A stretch of 64,000 nucleotides of DNA from Edolisoma coerulescens (taxonomy: Eukaryota; Chordata; Aves; Passeriformes; Campephagidae), in NCBI GenBank assembly GCA_013397115.1, contig VWZW01006289.1:861586-925585 (forward strand), written 5' to 3'. Positions 13,496-25,300 of this stretch are shown one piece after another (position 1 is the first letter of the stretch; each line of letters begins with the position of its first letter). The notes under the pieces are model-generated. The model did no database searches. It worked only from the letters and a program-made list of their open reading frames with translations, and had not been told where the DNA came from. The translations under genes were made by a program, and so were the position numbers.

Positions 13496-13962
13496 AAAGG
13501 TCATCCAGTCTCTCCTTCTAGCACAAGATGATTACATCAGCTTAGACAGTTACTTGTCTAACCTGTTTTTCAAGGCCTGCAATGATGAATCTGCACACTT
13601 TCCAGATGATATATCACAGTGCTTTAGTATTTGTTTCCGTATTTCCCTTCCTGACATTTGATCACATCTTTCTTTTTGCAGTTTTAAGAATTCACTGCTT
13701 ATCCTGTTCATTATGAATGGAGAAAAGTTTATTTTTCCTTACTGCATAAACCTTTAATTTTGCTGAACACTTGGATTCAATCTCTCTTCTCCTCAGAGAT
13801 GATTTGTTTTAGACTGTTGATCACTCTTTGTTTCCTTTTTGGTCCTTTCCTCCATCTTTCCAGGTCTCTGTGGGATTGTACAGCCTGCACTCATATGCTG
13901 TACACCAACATTAAGCAGATCACTAGAACTTTGTGGGAATTCTCTTTGTACTAACACATCAA
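13496..13962 (-). mobile_element. Ancient CR1/L3-like LINE relic
   Basis: Read on the minus strand this resembles the 3' region of old amniote CR1/L3 elements. Signatures on the + strand include ggtcatccagtctctccttc, taacctgtttttcaaggc and a frayed ttgatcactctttgtttcc block. The tail motif is missing and divergence is high, so the family assignment is approximate. Its right end lies about 20 bases from the donor of the second Golli coding exon, so the insertion predates much of the local sequence. It is in sense orientation relative to the gene. Confidence 0.6.
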
Positions 13963-13988
13963 ATTTTCCACTTGTCCTAGTAACTCAC

Positions 13989-14079
13989 CAAATACTTCAT
14001 TATCCTCTGAAGACTGCTGTGTTAGTCTGGCTGCTTTTGGACTCTCCTTAGCTGCTTCCTCCACCTTGGTTTCAGCATT
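13989..14079 (-). CDS. MBP: Golli-MBP, second coding exon
   Basis: The minus strand shows tttacag acceptor (14080-14086), a 91-nt open exon, and a GTGAGT donor (13983-13988). Read in phase 0, as required by the upstream exon, it gives 30 codons plus one base with no stop. It starts NAETKVEEAAKES and ends SSEDNEVF, with the split codon starting G. The ending matches the Golli motif SEDNEVFG as I recall it from mammals, where the equivalent exon is one codon shorter. The middle is rich in Lys, Glu and Ala and differs from the mammalian version, so only the two ends look constrained. The next Golli exon and classical MBP exon 1 (MASQKRPS...) were looked for between 1 and 13988 and not found. An ancient CR1-like relic ends about 20 bases from the donor. 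The identification is firm; expression and isoform use cannot be read from the sequence. Confidence 0.92.
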
Positions 14080-14086
14080 CTGTAAA

Positions 14087-17000
14087 ACAAACATTTACTG
14101 AGATTAGTTCTTCTTTTATAGCTCTCAAACAGAAACACTCTTCAAACTTTTAAATTACATTCTAAATGAATACAGAATCATTTACACAGGTGGTTTTGTT
14201 GTCTTTGCTACACATATGTGGGTTTGCAAAATATTAAGGAAAAATACTCTCAGAAAACTCTGATTTTTTTTTTTTGAGTCTGTTTTAATCTGGCTGCACT
14301 ACATAAATTGGAGAGTTAGAAAAGACATTTAAACAAGAGAAAGATCTTAAACCATAATAGACTTGTAAGTTTCCACCTTTCCTCTTCATATCTAATTTAT
14401 TTCTATTGACATATTTCATGTTGACTTAGTGAACCAAGAGATCAGAAGATAGCACACAAGTATTTCTCGTTACAGAGCAAAGGCAAGTGAGGTAGAGAGA
14501 GCAACCAGCTTCAAGTCTTTAACCAATTCATCTACTTGACTGTTTAAAGCACAAGTACTTATCTATTTCTGAAAGAAATCTGCCAATTAGCTACCTGGTG
14601 TTAGTCTGGGCCCAGAGATAAATCAACAGCTTCAGCTCTTAACTTGCCAGAAGTTAAAACATTTCATTCCCTAGCTAGAAAAGTCTGAGAAAAACATAAG
14701 CTGTGAAACACTGAGTTTTAAATATTTACATTGCTACTAAAGAAAAAACAACTCATGTTTTAAAAATGTTTTACTTTAGTACTCAAGAGAAACATATAAA
14801 CAAGCTTACAGCAATGCAGACAGTAAACTGCAAAAGCAGTCAGCCGTTGAATGATGGATATGAAATGACTGATACAATATTAAACACTACTGGAAAGAGT
14901 TGACTAAGAGTTGAGGAAGGAATAAAAGAGAAATGTTGTATGTCTCTGCTTTTTAAAAGATACATATTGCTCTATGCAAGTACGTGCTCATTTGGAAGAC
15001 TCTGTGTGATGTTTTGGAAAAATACAATTTTTAAGCTCTGACATATATTTGAAAATGCTGCTATACAATCTGTTCATGAAAATTACCATCTCTGCTCTCA
15101 GAAACAGCACAGTTCCAAATTTCTCTTATTTCCCCTTACAAGTAACAATGAGGAAGGTGTAAGAAGATAGGTAGATTAAGTCTGTTAACCTCCCTATACA
15201 ACACAGGAGTGCAAACTTAAGGCACATAAACTCAAGAGACTTAGAAACAGGACAGCAAGAATTTTCAGAAAGAAATGAAAGACAGACCTAGCAAGCCCAC
15301 GGGTGTCACACAGCAGCTGACAAGAATTGGGAAAAGCAGAGACAGAAAGTGCTTCAGAGGAACACTGCAGGTGCTTCCTGAAGCAGGAAGGACATGCAGA
15401 AGTGAAAAGGTTCTTCACTCCCTCAAGGCACCAGCCTGAGTGTGGCCCATGCAGAAAACCCATCAGCTCGGTACCTCTCAGAGCTGAGGAGGGAAGTCAG
15501 TTTTAGCAGATGCTCACCTCAGTCTGGCTTAACAAGCATCCCTTGGGAAGATGGAGAGACCCAGTCAGAAATCAGTAGTGGCTACACTGGGAGACAACTT
15601 GCTTTGGGTAAACAACTTCATGATCAGCACAAATAACTGAAGTCCTGTCCCCAGAGATATAATCTGTCAGTTGTGCAGCCACCCAGTTTGCGATGCTGTC
15701 CATTTGGACAAGGGACTTATGCTAAGGTCTGTACTGGTTGACAGGATCACCCGCATTTAGAGGCCACTGATTAAGTAAGCTGCATATTGGACTTGGGTTC
15801 TCCATCTTATTTTAGTTGCTCTCTAGTGAGCAGCAAATCAACTACATATTTGTTGTACAGAGAGATGAAGAACAGCAGTCAACTCTGAAAAAAAAGCAGA
15901 AGAGGACATCTGCTACAGCAGGGTAAGCCAATTCCAAAGCCAAAGAAAAAGACTAAAAATTGTGTCATCATGGATAAGACAAAATTAAAACATTTAGATG
16001 ATCAAAATTCAGAGCTCTCCCAAATGAAGGGGACAGCTGAACTCCTGATCAGAGCTATTGCTCTAGGCTTTGTAAAGGCAGTGCTTGTTGGCTCCATCTT
16101 TAATTATATTTCATCATGTTTAGTGTATGGTAAAGCTGGTGGTAGAGGAGGAGAGGGATTGCTGTTCTTCATGCTCTTGCTCCCCTTGGGAAACAGCTGA
16201 AAGCCTGTAACCTGCTGCAAGGCATCAAGAGCAGTACCAACAAAACACTGTCCAGCAGACACTCAGCTGTGTCTGTGAAACACATTGCCACTCCAAGCTC
16301 TTAACGGGGAGATGTTTGCATCCCTTACTTTGAAAACATGGTTTTGGCAGTCTTAGGGAAGTTAGAAAGAACCCTGAGACATTCTGGTTTGACTTAAATC
16401 ACTGGAAAGAACTACACAGCAGCTGTGCTGTCTGCTCCCTGCATAAGGCACAATGTTGATGTTGACAGATGCCAGCTCCAAGATGTTGACAGCAAAGTTG
16501 TGTGATGTATCAGCCTAAAACATGACAGTGTATGGTTGGATATAGTTCTGCTTGGCATGCCTTCTTAACCAAAAATGAAAACTTTCAAAAGACTTCTTTT
16601 GCTTTAATTTTTGTATGGAAAAATCTACCTAACACATTATTGCTGGCATATATAATGTTTATATTCCCAAAACCAACACAAGACAAATCACAGCAAAAGA
16701 ACAATCAATGATCCAGACACTCCAAACCAAGCTGCACTGCAAAACAGTCAAGACTTGGTCAGTTGCTTGATTCATTTTTCTAGGGTCCTAAAAAATTTTA
16801 AGTGTCTCTGTCCTTGCAATCAATGAAGAGAAAAAGTGAAAACACATTCCCTTACACTGTCTGAGCTGTGCCAGAAGATTCTTTACCTACAGTTATAGTG
16901 TGCTTGCGGCTGGTTATAAAATAAAAGGCCCTTTGTACATAACAGAGTAAACATAATTCTACCTAGCCCTTTCAGGCTGAGTACTCAATGCAATTTCAGA

Positions 17001-20000
17001 AGTGATGGGGAAAACATTTATTTTACAGTATCAGTTCCCAGGAGACTAGATAATACCTGATTTCAGCATGAAATAAATATTATATAGGTCTAAACTCACA
17101 AAAACTGTCTCCCCAAAAAGCATCTCCTTTACCACTCATGTTCCAAAATACCATAAAATACCTAAGGAGCAAGCCAGCAGCTACTGCATGGGAACAGCTA
17201 GTGATAGACTAGACCCACTTCTATTATTTCATAAAGCAGTTTCAAAATGAGATATGCACATATGCTGCAGCTCTATATATGTGAATATGTACATATACAG
17301 CTGCTCTTTATTCAGACCTGATAAAAATAAGAATTGCATTATAATCTGCCTCAGTTTTGTAAGATATTTTCGGCCCAACTTTCCACTGTAGCTGTCCCCT
17401 AGTGCCTTATGACTCAGTTCACCTGTTTTCCCATTATCCACCATGTGCACACCACAGTCTCCATATTTCACAACATTTTAAAACTTTGATACGTAAATGT
17501 ACAAATAACCAGTAGCCATCAAAATACTTGCAACAAATGAACAGCAATATCAAAAATTTTTTGGCTATATATACATGCATTAGTGCAAGAAGAGGCTACT
17601 TGTATTTTGCTGCTATCAGTGCCTACTGAGATGATCTTTACTTATATAGGAAATATTAAGAAATCCTGAGTTACAGTGAGCTGTATTCTGCAGGTACTAC
17701 AGTATCAGGCCAGGTTAAAAAGTGCAGTGAGGCATATTACATTTAGAGAAGCAGTTAAGTCCTCAAGGCATCACAGGCCTTGGAAATGGAAAGTTGTACT
17801 CTAGAGTATTCAAGCCAGCTTTTTAACTACCTTGCCGTTTTTTCTTACTAGTTAAGAAGAGCTTGTTTCTTTTCCTTTTACCACAAAGCTGTTACTCAAT
17901 GACTTCATTTTCTAAGTGACAAAACTACACAGAAAAGTTAAAACTTCTCATCAAAACTGAAATGACTATTCAAGAACTGTTATATCTCAAGGAGAATTAC
18001 AGAAATCCAGTGTGAAGCATAGATTCACATTGTCTGTGCTTTCATTCCTGCCTTTTACAACTGACTCCTTTTTCTTATTATATATATATAGCTAGTATGT
18101 TTAGCTCTAAGTGAGCGAAATGGCACAAGTGAAAACAGCTAAAATTTCCTTTATTTTTGGAAAAGTGCCACAGGGGCATCAAAAGCTGCAGCAAGACAAC
18201 ACAGACTGTGAGTGCACGAGCAGCTGCTTTGGCAGCACAGACATTTCTCCAGTTCCTTGTCTCACTCATTCCTGTCCACAGCACATTACCTTCCCTCCAC
18301 AAAGCCCAGCAGCACTGGGGGATGGTTAAACACTTGATTCTTCCCCTGTGCTACATCTACAAAAGTAAGATAAACAACAGACACCACCTCAAAAGACAGA
18401 CATGAGTTTCTAGTGGATAAAACTAGAATTGACTGGGAATAAACCTTCATTTTGAAATAACAGAAAAAGAGTAAGTTGCTGCAGGCAAGAACAACCAGGA
18501 TAATCTAACCCTTATCTGTAGTAGTAGATCGTACTGCTCCAGACTCAACTGAAAACTCTGCAAAACATTCCTGATTTTCCACTTCAGCAATGATATTCCC
18601 CTGAATTCTACCATGCCAGGCTACCTTTCATTCAATATTCATAAAATGTATGTATGATGTTCAGGCTATAGTATACCTTCAGGACAATCTATACATCATC
18701 TCTCAGAGCTAACTGATTTTCCACAGAGTTCCATGGGGAAAAAGTAAGAAAATTCTTTAAAACATGAATATGTGCTCCCCCAAAATTGTGACAGTAACAG
18801 GACTGAGAGACAAGTATCAGTAAGTCTGTCAAATGCACGGCTGTTTCTCAAAATACCAAATACTGCTGCAATCAGCAGGGCAGCATGTAAGTCAATCCTA
18901 AGAGTCGTAATTTTCCTCGTAATTATTATATTCTGCATTGCCATACTAAGTTTTAACAACGTTGCTTTCATAAAAGCTGGAGAAATTCTTTGTTACTTCT
19001 TAGCAGAGACCTCAATCAGTATCAAAATTTTTAGCTCCTGTTCATGGAGAGGAATTTCCACACATACAGCTTAACACAGTCAAACAGATGAGGTGGTGTG
19101 GACAACACTTATTAGCAGCAGGAATTCACAGAATGGCAGCTGGCCCTCTTCAGGTGAGCAGAGATCTCCTGGACCTGCATTAACAAGTATGTTACAACAT
19201 ATTCTTGAACTCGACCACTAATTCTTCTTCAATGTGGAGATTTCCCAAACGCCTTTCCGTTGGTACAGAAACTCACACACGTACTAGCAGGCACCAGGCC
19301 TCTTGCACTGAAGGTGAACAGCCAGTTTTAACAAGGTCATCCTGGCAGATCTGTACTCCTCAGACAAGACTACTGCCCCCATTCACAATAAGGTTATGCC
19401 AGACTGAAACTGGGTTCGTGCCATCTATACAACTCCAAGCTCTTGAAAACATTCCAGGAACTCCTACATCAGTTCGTTCTTCAGTACCCACCAGCCAAGA
19501 AAAGGATTCAAATTTTACCATTAATTTTCAGTTAAACAAAATAACTCTTTTAAACATCAAGCTAATCACAATCATTATCTCCAGCTTTCTATTATATCTT
19601 GTTTTCTCAGTTTAATTTTCATTTCTATAGATTTTTTACATTCCGTTTCTAAAATGCAATACTCACAATATCCTCTACTTCATAGCTTCTACAAAATTCT
19701 GTGTGTAATTATTTTTACACTCCTATGCATATGTCAAAATCTTATTTAAGGTACAAGAAAGAAAAAGAAATGACAGGATGATGGAAAAAGAGAGGGCTAG
19801 AGTTTTCCAAGGACAGTTTTCTGTTCCTCTCAGCTTCAACAGTATAGTGCTACTGCTGCTGTCACCAAAGGAGAACTTCAAAAGAAGCTGCAAACAAAAG
19901 GATTCTCATCACTAACCCCCAAGGCAAACCAAGGCACTTTGAAAAAGGTCTGAGATGCCTCAAACACATTATCCAGGTCTTTGAAGAAACTAATTCAGTC

Positions 20001-20164
20001 TATTTTCGAACCTTAAAATACCAAGGGGTTGAAGTAAAAACCACTGAATTCCAACTCAAAAATTTGCTACATTCCGCATTACAGTTCCACGCTATTTTGC
20101 TATGTGCTTCCCTCCTTTTATGAAAGGCATTTAAAAACTACTTCTCTTTGTGGAGAAGTTTCAC
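14087..20164. other. Intronic, nothing recognised
   Basis: The polypyrimidine region of the acceptor is followed by about 6 kb of AT-rich non-coding DNA. It has a T run (about 14263-14276) and a short TATATA run near 18080. Frames up to 136 codons (19205-19615) have no family resemblance. Confidence 0.5.
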
Positions 20165-20304
20165 AGATTTCACAGAATATTCTGAGTTTAAAGGACCCAC
20201 AAGGACCAGTGAGTCCAGCTCAAGCCAATGGCCCATACTGGGACTGAACCCATGACTCTGGTGTTATCAGCACTCTGCGCTGTGCTCTTACAATTGGGGT
20301 TAAT
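20165..20304 (-). mobile_element. TguSINE1-like SINE (tRNA-Ile head, CR1 tail)
   Basis: Read on the + strand, which is the reverse of the element, cacagaatattctgag and the following bases to about 20228 match a CR1-X-type 3' tail. From 20229 to about 20304 the sequence aligns to the reverse complement of tRNA-Ile(AAU): tggcccatac corresponds to the acceptor/T arm, gaaccc to the T loop, and gttatcagcac to the anticodon region. A frayed D-arm follows. A tRNA-Ile head fused to a CR1 tail is the structure of TguSINE1, known from passerines. Many mismatches show that it is old and not a functional tRNA gene. Confidence 0.78.
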
Positions 20305-22273
20305 ACAGAGAATATCTCACCTTTAAATGTTCCTGACCACACAGGGGTTCTCATATTATATAACTGAGGTCTCTTCAGCTCAGAATGTAACAGATAAAGA
20401 CAGTTAATGGACCTACAGTGTGCTACTAGTCAGCTTGTACTAGTCCATACAGTATTCCCCTGTGCCGAGGAGGGAGTTTCAAGCGTGCAATAGGAAGTAA
20501 ATGACGGATTACATTACTGTGTCCATACAACTCACAGAGGCTAAAGGCATTTGGGAGCAAGCTGTTAAAATGACAGTATTCGTTTGGGAAACAAAACTAA
20601 ATAAAAAACAGGTCAGACAACCCCATGCAAGATTCCAGACTTTTGCATTAATACTGTGAACTGAAAAAAACAGATCTCAGGTACCCTGAGCATAGGGGCA
20701 GAGGGAGAGGAAAAGCTTTGTGAGTGACCTTTTACTTTGTAGGTACTCTAAGATACTGCCAGAATCAGGAATCCTCACAGAACAGCAAGGAATTTGCAGA
20801 ACAAGTAAAGACAAGACACAAAAATGTGTTCTGGGTCAATATTTTCAATTCAAACAAGCGTCTTTCACTCTGCGCACGTTAACCCTGAAACCATACAGAG
20901 GAAACCCGGATGCGAATCACATAAAATTCAGACAAGTGCGGACAGGGCTATGACTTGTTCCTTCCTCTGCCAATCCCACCCTGGTCCTACCGAGCAGAGC
21001 AACCACCGCCACACCAGCTGCACAAGCAGCGCAGTGGCAACATACTGTCACACTGTGAAGACCAATACAAGGACCTACATCCACACCTGAGAACACAGTG
21101 AGGCTCAACAGCCTCCAGAACACCTGACCTGGAACTAATGTTATTAAAGAACATGTGCTACCTGCTTTGAAGCCAGGCAGGTTTTCCACAGCTCCACTGC
21201 AAACAGCATCTGGCAGGCACATTGATGGATGCAGCTCCTGACCTCATGAATCAAAGAGAAACCATAACAACACTCAAGGAACAAAATCAAAAACAGGTAC
21301 TTTGGACACCAAGCACAAGAGCACGCCTCTTTTACAAAAGGTGTTCAAGCTGATTTCCAGAATAGTCTGGAAAGTGACAGCTGTCAATAGCGATGCCTTC
21401 ACAGTCCACTCATCACCTTTATCTCACCTAAACTGAGTGCAAATTTACTTTCCTTTAAGCACTTATTTTAGCCACACACTGAACAAGTGCAAATATTTCA
21501 CTCTTCTTTTTTTTTTTCAAGAAAAGGATGTGGTTCAGGTCATAAACACAGTGTTGATGCTGCAGCCTCAACCCTCCATGTACCTTCTTAAAAGCTTCAT
21601 AAATCCATTGGATAATGTCAGTGTCTGGCCCCAGCAGACTTGTAATTTTAAAATGCCACCACTTGAGGTCTTTCTGAAGGGTTATAACAAAAGGGTACAA
21701 CAGCAATCCTGTTTTCTTCACAGCTAATAAGAGCACTTCTATATTCTAGCATATTGATAAAATCTGAATTCATATATACATCCAATACAACAGAAAAAGA
21801 TACTAAGTATCTGACTACTCTGTCTATTGCAAAAGCACAACAGAGATGAAAAAACTAGCAGCTAGGTACAGAATGATGCCCAATAGTTAACAAGGGGAAA
21901 AAAAAAACCAAAGCCATTTTAAAAATAGGGCAAAATAACAACCCACTAGGCAGGGAGAGAAGATTACAAATATTTTGGGGTTTTTTTCAGATAAAAAATG
22001 CCTTTCAAGTTCATACACTGAACTTCTCATATCACAGGTCTCAGTTTGGCAGTTTGCAATAAATAAGAATCAAAATGATTGCCGTATAATTAGAAACCCT
22101 CAGTCTTGAATCCTCCTCAGGGGCCTGTAGAGCGTGGCAGTAAACCTGTTGATTTGCACCTTTTATCCACAGGAAGAGATGCAGAAGAGGTGGCAGCTGT
22201 CTGTGGGGAGCACAAGGCAGTGGCCCAGCAGGGCACTGAGCAGCACTACAAGCCTGGCTGGGAGCAGCGCCGT
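20305..22273. other. Intronic, nothing recognised
   Basis: No repeat family, exon or RNA gene recognised. The stretch from 20940 to 21240 is slightly richer in CpG and C than its surroundings but lacks island density. Confidence 0.45.
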
Positions 22274-22376
22274 GAGGGTTCCTGCAGGGTTCCTGTGCTA
22301 TGCTGTAGGGTGCTGTAGGTGCTGTGCTGCAGGGTGCTGTAGGTGCTGTGCTGCAGGGTTCCTGTGCTGTGCTGCA
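22274..22376 (+). repeat. Short minisatellite, CTG/GTG-rich
   Basis: Two identical 24-bp units beginning gggtgctgtagg (22308-22331 and 22332-22355) are flanked by two related 21-bp units beginning gggttcctgtgct (22287-22307 with two changes, and 22356-22376). A partial unit precedes them. It sits in a locally GC-richer stretch (about 22100-22450). Because of the repeat, both strands carry long open frames (184 codons at 22041-22595 on minus, 129 codons at 22134-22523 on plus) with low-complexity products, which I do not call as genes. Confidence 0.9.
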
Positions 22377-25300
22377 CAGCCGTGGGTGCACCTGCACAAC
22401 GCAGCACTGAGCAGCAAAGAAAGCAAAGGCACCCACAGCTCTTCTACACTTCCCTGCGGACAACCTACAAACAGCTGGCCACAAAGGAGCACATCTGGGA
22501 GACTGCATCGTTCCAAACCATGATTCAGTGCAGAAGTTACCCGATGTCATGACACGCAGAGGAAAGGCTCCATTCCTTTTCCAGAGTCCCACCAACCACT
22601 GGCTATGCGAGGCTGCATTGCTGCACTTGCCTGATGCTTATGGTTGTTTAAAGAAAATAAAAAATAAAAAATTATGCCTGAAGCAATGTCCAATCTGGTT
22701 CATCACACAGAAGGATGTCTGCAGTAACCCAGGAACTAGAGGATACTCAGAGCTTCTTAAATAAGTAAAAAAAAAAAAAATTTAAAAAATATTCAGTTTA
22801 ATCTTATTTTCCTGCTTCCATTATCTCAAAGGTATTTTGAGTGAAATATATTTTAAAATAAAAGCTGTTACAGAGCATCTCAGAAATATTCACTGTAAAA
22901 GTGTCATACGAAGGAACAGTAAATGACTATTAGAGAGAAACCTTTCTGCTGCATTACCAGCAAAACATCTTTTCTCAGCCCCCAGGTGTGAAAATCTCTT
23001 GGCTTTTGCAGTTCTCCAATTGACAGTGGACACGTATTTTTGACAAAAACCCAACACAGTTGATATCCTGACTCTGCAGCCAATGTTACTGTTGTTAAGA
23101 GAAAACACACGAGGTTTCCCTTGTCAACATAAATTGTTGACTCCACCGGCCTGCAGGAGCGAAATGGAACATGTGACTGTGGGGGCTACAAAAAGCTGAA
23201 GCACAACTGTGCCAAATAAATATGCACAGCACCCAACACAACAGGTTAGCTCTGCCCAGTTCCCCAGCAGCAAACCAGGCTGCAGGGAAGCCAGAATTTC
23301 ACTTCTGGTATTTTATTCCTAATTCCATTACGTGCATGAACCAGTCCTTCAGTCTGCAAAATAATTACAAAGAATATGTGTCTGGGTCATTTCCTCAACA
23401 TAGTTGCAGACTGGCTTTCTTGAATAACAAAAATATCTTTTTAGTGCTTCCTCTGAGGTTACAAAAAGAAGCTAAAAACAGTAGACAACTTTAAAACACT
23501 TTCTCGCTGTTCTACTCACAGTGGGCAAGAGATACAACAGACTAATTTAAATCCCCTTTGAGCTTAATGAGTATGAAACATACTCTGAAACAATTGCCAG
23601 TGCACACCAAACATGAACTTTCAACTTCTTGAATTTTCACTTCCAAATCTCTAGCTCATGAGGAAAGAAAGCTCAAAAGCAGCTATGTAAAATGCACTTT
23701 ACATTCAGAATTACATCCCTTCGACTCCCTAAAAGCTGCTAAGACAATTTCAGCATTTAAAAAGCAACATTTACTTTTATTTGCCAACAATTAAAAGAAG
23801 AATTAAATTTAACATCAAGCAGTTAATTTTAGAAGGGAGTTTTCCCAGCACACTGATACTGCTTTAGGTCACTTGGCAGTCTGTAGCCTCATGAAGTGTA
23901 CTTCTAGGCGAAAGCTAAGAAAAATTGTACACACAAGTTGTCTGACGCTAAAATACATTATATTTACCCGCAAGATTTTTAGGTTCAAAGAAAATTCTGA
24001 CCACAGTACTGACCAATGTTTCTGAACTGATAAAAGAAAATTAACAGATGTTTCTTAAATCTTGTACAAAATGGGCTTAGGTTTTTTGCGGGGTGGTGGG
24101 TTGTTAGGGAAAAGATGCTTTTGCCTTTCTAAAGTGGCAAGGTATTTTGACCCACACATTTCAGCTCCTCATTTGCATGCACTCCTGCCAAGATCCCAAC
24201 CTTGTGCCATCTCCAAGGCATGTGTCCTCCCTCCTGACCAGCCCTATAAGCTGGGCTGCTCCTAACACTTTTTGGGCCCTCAAGGAACCGGACAAGGGGC
24301 AAAACAGGGGCTAAAAATAATCCATCTTAGTAACATGAGGGGAGAGAAAGGGAGAAGACAGAACCAAACCAGCTCTGGGGTCTAAGCCACCATAGAGCCC
24401 CGCCCTCACTGCAGTCTGTATGGGAAAAGAAGGTTTCCTGTGTAACGCTTGGTTAAGGGGGAAGCCGCCACCACAGAAAACGAGGCCTTCATGTGCATGT
24501 ACCTGTCTATCCACCCAAGACAGAAAATTACTTTTCCATTTCCCTGTTTGATTTATATAGGCCAGTGTTAAATGCATGATCTCGAAAGAAAATGAGTTTT
24601 ATTGCTCCGTGCTCCCAGAATGAGCATAGGTCCTCTGTGTAGTGTAAATAAACGCACAAACACCACTTAGAACAAAATATTTTCAAACGTCAAGACTTAC
24701 AGGGTCAATATTTACAAAATAATCAACACAACTGCCTTTTTCAAAATGTAAATAAAGATTTCTTTTCAGATAAGAGTTTTGAAATACGGTTGGCATGGAA
24801 GCAAGTTTTTTTTCTTTAGTTAAAGGAAACTGATATAGGCACAAAACAGTTTGTAGAATTGTAGAACAGTGGTATGACATCTTTTAACTCCCACTTAAGT
24901 ACATTTTTAAAAACATCAAACATACAATATGTGACGATAAGGAAAGACATTGATCATATTATCAAGGATCACTTTATCAATATACTACTGTGTCAAAACC
25001 AGTTCCTCACTATAAGACTATATTAAAAAAAAAAAAGAAAAAAGGAAAAAAAGAAAAAATACTCTAAAAAAATTGCAACAAAGATTAGATACTAAGTTTT
25101 ATCAAAACTTTGAGTCTAATGCAGACTCACCAGGAATGTTAGACACTAGGCAAAACTGAGTATTTCCTTGACAGTTCATGGAACTAACCTCTGCCTTCAG
25201 CCCTGTTACATTTTTTCCAAGGTTCTTCTTGTCTGCTTCACACTGTGCCCTGGGTTTGCCAACCCATTCCATCCCTTCCTCACTTGTCTGTGGGTTGTCA

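Larger units (their letters stand above)
1..13988 (-). other. MBP: Left part of the intron following the second Golli coding exon
   Basis: This stretch starts at the GTGAGT donor and runs off the left edge without a recognisable next exon. The downstream Golli exon and classical MBP exon 1 are expected beyond position 1. It contains A/C-rich tracts, two CR1 3' ends, an ancient CR1/L3-like relic and the CpG island at 11.2 kb. That island is the only part with the composition of a promoter. Confidence 0.8.

Noticed and set aside
1..13988. Classical MBP exon 1 or the next Golli exon
   Set aside because: Looked for on the minus strand (MASQKRPS, RLFSRDAP and EADANQ-type codons) and not found; expected left of the window.
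19205..19615. 136-codon plus-strand frame ending in a hydrophobic tail
   Set aside because: Ser/Thr-rich start and Ile/Leu-rich end follow local base composition; no family resemblance.
20229..20304. tRNA-Ile gene on the minus strand
   Set aside because: Too many mismatches in the arms and fused to a CR1 tail; better explained as the head of a SINE.
22041..22595. 184-codon minus-strand frame, Cys/Ala/Pro-rich
   Set aside because: Kept open by the 24-bp minisatellite, whose length is a multiple of three; the repeated low-complexity product has no homology I know.
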